Shown here: in pieces, positions 60,916 through 64,000 of the stretch
How positions within the stretch are numbered: position 1 is the stretch's first letter
Layout of the letters: each line of letters opens with the position of its first letter
Origin: Allium sativum
Taxonomy: Eukaryota; Streptophyta; Magnoliopsida; Asparagales; Amaryllidaceae
Reading direction: 5' to 3'
DNA length: 64,000 bases
NCBI GenBank assembly: GCA_030737875.1
Contig: CM060915.1
Location: 360,775,863-360,839,862 of the forward strand
Notes under the pieces: generated by a model
Told to the model about the DNA's origin: nothing
Database searches by the model: none
The model's input: the letters and a program-made list of their open reading frames with translations, nothing else
Program-made: the position numbers and the translations under genes

Positions 60916-63605
60916 TGTAACACCCCACGTCCATTAATGTCACTCACAAAGGGAATGCATTAACTTCCATGGAGGTTTTAAGTGAATATAGAACAGTAAA
61001 ATTACAACAAGACAGATATAAAATAGTACTTGGAAATTTAAAAAACTTTATTTCATTGTAGCAGAAGTCAAAACATGTTTGATTACATCACAACACCATA
61101 TTCAATGTCAAGTACAATATCTATCTTGATAAAACAAGTACATAATCCCATTACATGAATAGCCATTAAAAAGAAAGATAACAAGCTGGACTTTACTTCA
61201 GCAGTCCAAGCTTTCCAGAAGATAAGCGATCCAACTAGACTCCACTAGAACTTGGCCCAACCTGCGGACCTGAAGGGAGAAAAAGGATGGAAAAGAGGGG
61301 GTCAGACATAAAGTCTGGTGAATATGATAATTCTACAATACTATTACCAAAATAACTGGACTAAGGCATAAGCTGGAAAACAAGAAAATGTCTATGAAGA
61401 GCAGATTAAGGACATAGACAATCGCTAAAGGCAACATTATAGGTGCTCCTAAATACTAAAGGATAAACACTATACTGCACCACACCAGTCACCCTAAAGA
61501 TTCATCCCACTTAGCTTCACTTAGAAACTTTCCCAATGGCTTTACGTACCCCTAGCTGACTACATAGGTGCCGCCTTCCCCTATCTCCACTAGGTGTACC
61601 CTACTTCCCATTATTCGATCGGCTCCCTAACTCGTAGATACCCGTGCTGGCCCCACAGTGGGGTGTATCACTCCCCTAAAGTGGCAACCTGATACAACGG
61701 ACATGCACAGCTTATACCTACACGATGCAACAACGTCTTACCTACCAGCCCGGGTCCACACACGCATATGAAACCCGTTGGACTTGCGTTGCCACTGCTC
61801 CCTGTTTTGGCCTCTTATAGTCAAACCCAGCATGCGTGTCCCGTCCTCGACTTGGGTCGAGCCCACAAAGATACGTTTTGGGATACTGGTTGAAATGGGC
61901 CCCCACTATTTACCACAAGCATTCCACCTAAGCTTGTCCCCATTAGTCCATCCCACTTAACCCACTTAGTCATGTTCATTTACATGTGTGTTTGGTTAAG
62001 TCTAATCGTATTTCAAATGCCTCTAAAGGCAACCACCAGATTCCTCATGCCACCCAAGGCACCTACTTAACCCCCATGTCCCACCTTACATGATTATCTG
62101 GTTAAGTATTTCTTAGTTCATTAAGGCCATAACCTCATAAAGACCTCTCACATTAGACTGGCATTTATGGCAACTGGATTTGCCGGGCGGGTCCGGGCAG
62201 TCTTACACCATAAAAGAGTCTAACCTCGTGTCTTTACAACTGTTATGCTTTAGTTTGGGCCTAGGACCTCTCACATTGGGCCGACATTTGTGACTACTGG
62301 ATTTGCCGGGCGGGTCCGGGCAGGTTTACATCACAAACGGGTCCAACCTCGTGTCCTAAGCATTGATTATTAATAATAATCCACTTTCCCCCAATTTTAA
62401 TAATTCCCTACTTGAATTATTAATTACTTCCAATTTTTAACAATGTCCATAATTGACTCAATTATGGACATTCATTCATGGTATGCAACATCTTACAAAA
62501 TTGCACCCAATTTATTAATTCCTAATATTACCCCTACCCCACGTTTGAACGTTTATTCGCAAAATATATGTTAGACTCGAATAGCCTAACTCATACCATA
62601 AAAGAGATTATCATAATAACAACATGTATATGTGACCAAATGTATCATAATAAGGGGTGAAACTTGCATATGTTCAACTTGCATAGATTATACATGTCAT
62701 GGATCTAAAGGTGTCAACTTGTTCAAAATTCACCTAATATGATCTCAATCAATTTTCATAAACTTACATATGAACATGTGTGAATCAACATCATCTAATT
62801 TTTTAACAACATGGTTTTATATGGGTACACCTAACTCAATAGGCAAATTCCCATAATCAAGTTTTATTTAATTATAGTTTCAAGTTTATGGGTACACCTA
62901 ACCTAATAGGCAAATTCCCATAAACAAGATCCATTTAAATTAAGAAAAAAAACATAACTTTAAGCATGATCCAACAACATCATGATTTTTCAACATAATA
63001 TAGCATGATTTATAACATGGCATAGTATGATAGTATAACATAGCTTGACATGATTCTCAACATAGCACGACATAGCATAAGAGAATTTACAACATAGCAT
63101 GACATAGCATATATAATTTACATCATACGACAACATAATAACATAATAAGAGATCCACAATATATAGAATTTACAATTACAAATCACATCACTTTCTTGT
63201 GATCCATTCATAACTGAGTCAAATTAGTTTGTAATAGTCTTGTGAGAATCATCATACTCACCAACAAAAGAAGAGAATTAGAGAGAGAGTTCTTTGGTTT
63301 GATTTGCTTTGTTGAGTAGAATTTAGTTGTAGTAGATTAGGCTTCCTCTTCTTAGTTTGTGACGGCTACGCTGAACTCCATGGCAGCAGCATGACGGTAG
63401 CTTCTCTAATTTTACAAGTGATTTAGGTTTTGGGTCTACCCACTTATTTATAGATTTTAGAATGCATTTAGGCCATTAGATTTAACCTAGAAATAACCGC
63501 AGCCGTTCAGACAAGATGGGGTTTATCTTGTTGACTCAGCAATGAGTCAGAAGTGACTCAGCAAACACTCAGCAAATTAATTCTATTCATGTTTGCATTA
63601 ACTGC

Positions 63606-63653
<48 letters not shown>

Positions 63654-63941
63654 TACAATGTATACATTAGATACATCCCCCCCTTTTACACACTTATTAT
63701 TGTTTTTATATACATATTAGATACATCCCCTCTCTTACACACTTATTAATATTTTTATATTCATATTAGATACATCCCCTCTCTTACACACTTATTAATA
63801 TTTTTATATTCATATTAGATACATCCCCTCTCTTACACACTTATTAATATTTTTTATATTCATATTAGATACATCCCCTCTCTTACACACTTATTAATAT
63901 TTTAGCAACTTTAGTGTTAATAGAAAATTCGGGGTGTTACA
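60916..63941 (-). repeat. Tekay-like 5' LTR (3026 bp)
   Basis: Near-identical to 52709-55766. The main length differences are a longer (AT)n tract (63608-63651) and five rather than six 49-bp units (63664-63905). Confidence 0.93.
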
Positions 63942-63946
63942 ATATC
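63942..63946. repeat. Target-site duplication of the Tekay-like element, right
   Basis: ATATC, identical to 52704-52708. Confidence 0.92.
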
Positions 63947-64000
63947 CACTATTTTAAGTATACATGCACTCGGACTGAAACAATTCCTATTGGGATAGTG
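63947..64000 (+). other. Possible exon start interrupted by the Tekay-like element
   Basis: Joining the flanks of the Tekay-like element gives a polypyrimidine tract and CAG (TTTCGTTTTTTCAG, 52687-52700), then a frame that stays open to the window end (KYTCTRTETIPIGIV at the end). This would suit a 3' splice site and exon. The stretch is too short to be sure, and no family is recognised. Confidence 0.2.

Larger units (their letters stand above)
52709..63941 (-). mobile_element. Tekay/Del-like Ty3/gypsy chromovirus, recent insertion
   Basis: An 11233-bp complete element: perfect ATATC target duplication, LTRs of 3058 and 3026 bp beginning TGTAACACCCC and ending in its exact inverse, a tRNA-Met primer site, gag, protease, RT, RNase H, integrase, a C-terminal chromodomain and a PPT. 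Domain order with integrase after RNase H defines Ty3/gypsy. Long LTRs and the TWETEE-type chromodomain favour the Tekay/Del clade. LTR differences are few (I counted about 15 substitutions by eye over 3 kb), so it inserted recently. Coding is broken by TAG (60001-60003), TAA (57619-57621) and a 1-nt shift in an A run, so this copy is not autonomous. Confidence 0.93.

Overview
This window is transposable-element-rich DNA from a flowering plant, most likely a eudicot. The evidence is the presence of plant Ty3/gypsy chromoviruses primed by initiator tRNA-Met, CACTA, hAT and PIF/Harbinger DNA transposons, and an AT-rich background. I see no intact host gene, tRNA, rRNA or CRISPR array. Nearly all of the longer open frames are transposon genes or chance frames inside LTRs.

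Layout. 1-4.9 kb is AT-rich DNA with a small hAT-type element (1363-1692) bounded by 8-bp target duplications, two orphan CACTA right ends (about 2800 and 3581) and a candidate MITE. From 4.9 to 37.6 kb there is a four-part nest. The oldest layer is a decayed Reina-like Ty3/gypsy chromovirus on the minus strand. Its fragments are 4920-6047 (LTR, chromodomain, integrase C-terminal part), 20005-22147 (integrase start, RNase H, RT) and 37171-37561 (protease). A PIF/Harbinger element (22151-37167, TAA duplication) sits between protease and RT. Its Myb/SANT-like gene is itself split by a 13.5-kb non-autonomous LTR element, LARD B (22828-36356, plus strand). A second member, LARD A (6048-20004, minus strand), split the integrase gene.

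37.6-44.7 kb holds an unrecognised gene-like fragment, a CACTA right end (to 40340), a region full of an ACTGATACC motif, a GC-rich 24-bp minisatellite, and sequence I cannot identify. 44686-51087 is a 6.4-kb solo LTR of the same LARD family, with a perfect GTACT duplication. After 1.6 kb of unassigned AT-rich DNA comes a recent Tekay/Del-like Ty3/gypsy chromovirus (52709-63941, minus strand, ATATC duplication). It has 3-kb near-identical LTRs, gag, and a pol broken by two in-frame stops and one homopolymer frameshift.

The LARD family is the most interesting system here. LTRs of 6.2-6.5 kb enclose only 1049 bp of apparently non-coding interior, and the interior has the same length in both full copies. 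The interior keeps a tRNA-Met primer site, a polypurine tract, a stem-loop with a palindromic loop (a candidate RNA dimerisation signal) and, just before the polypurine tract, a 7-bp stem with a GGGA loop. That second hairpin also occurs at the same place in the coding Tekay-like element, with two compensatory base-pair changes. This suggests that the LARDs borrow proteins from a Tekay-type helper. LTR divergence, judged by eye, gives the order A (about 7%), then B (about 2%), then the Tekay-like element (below 1%).
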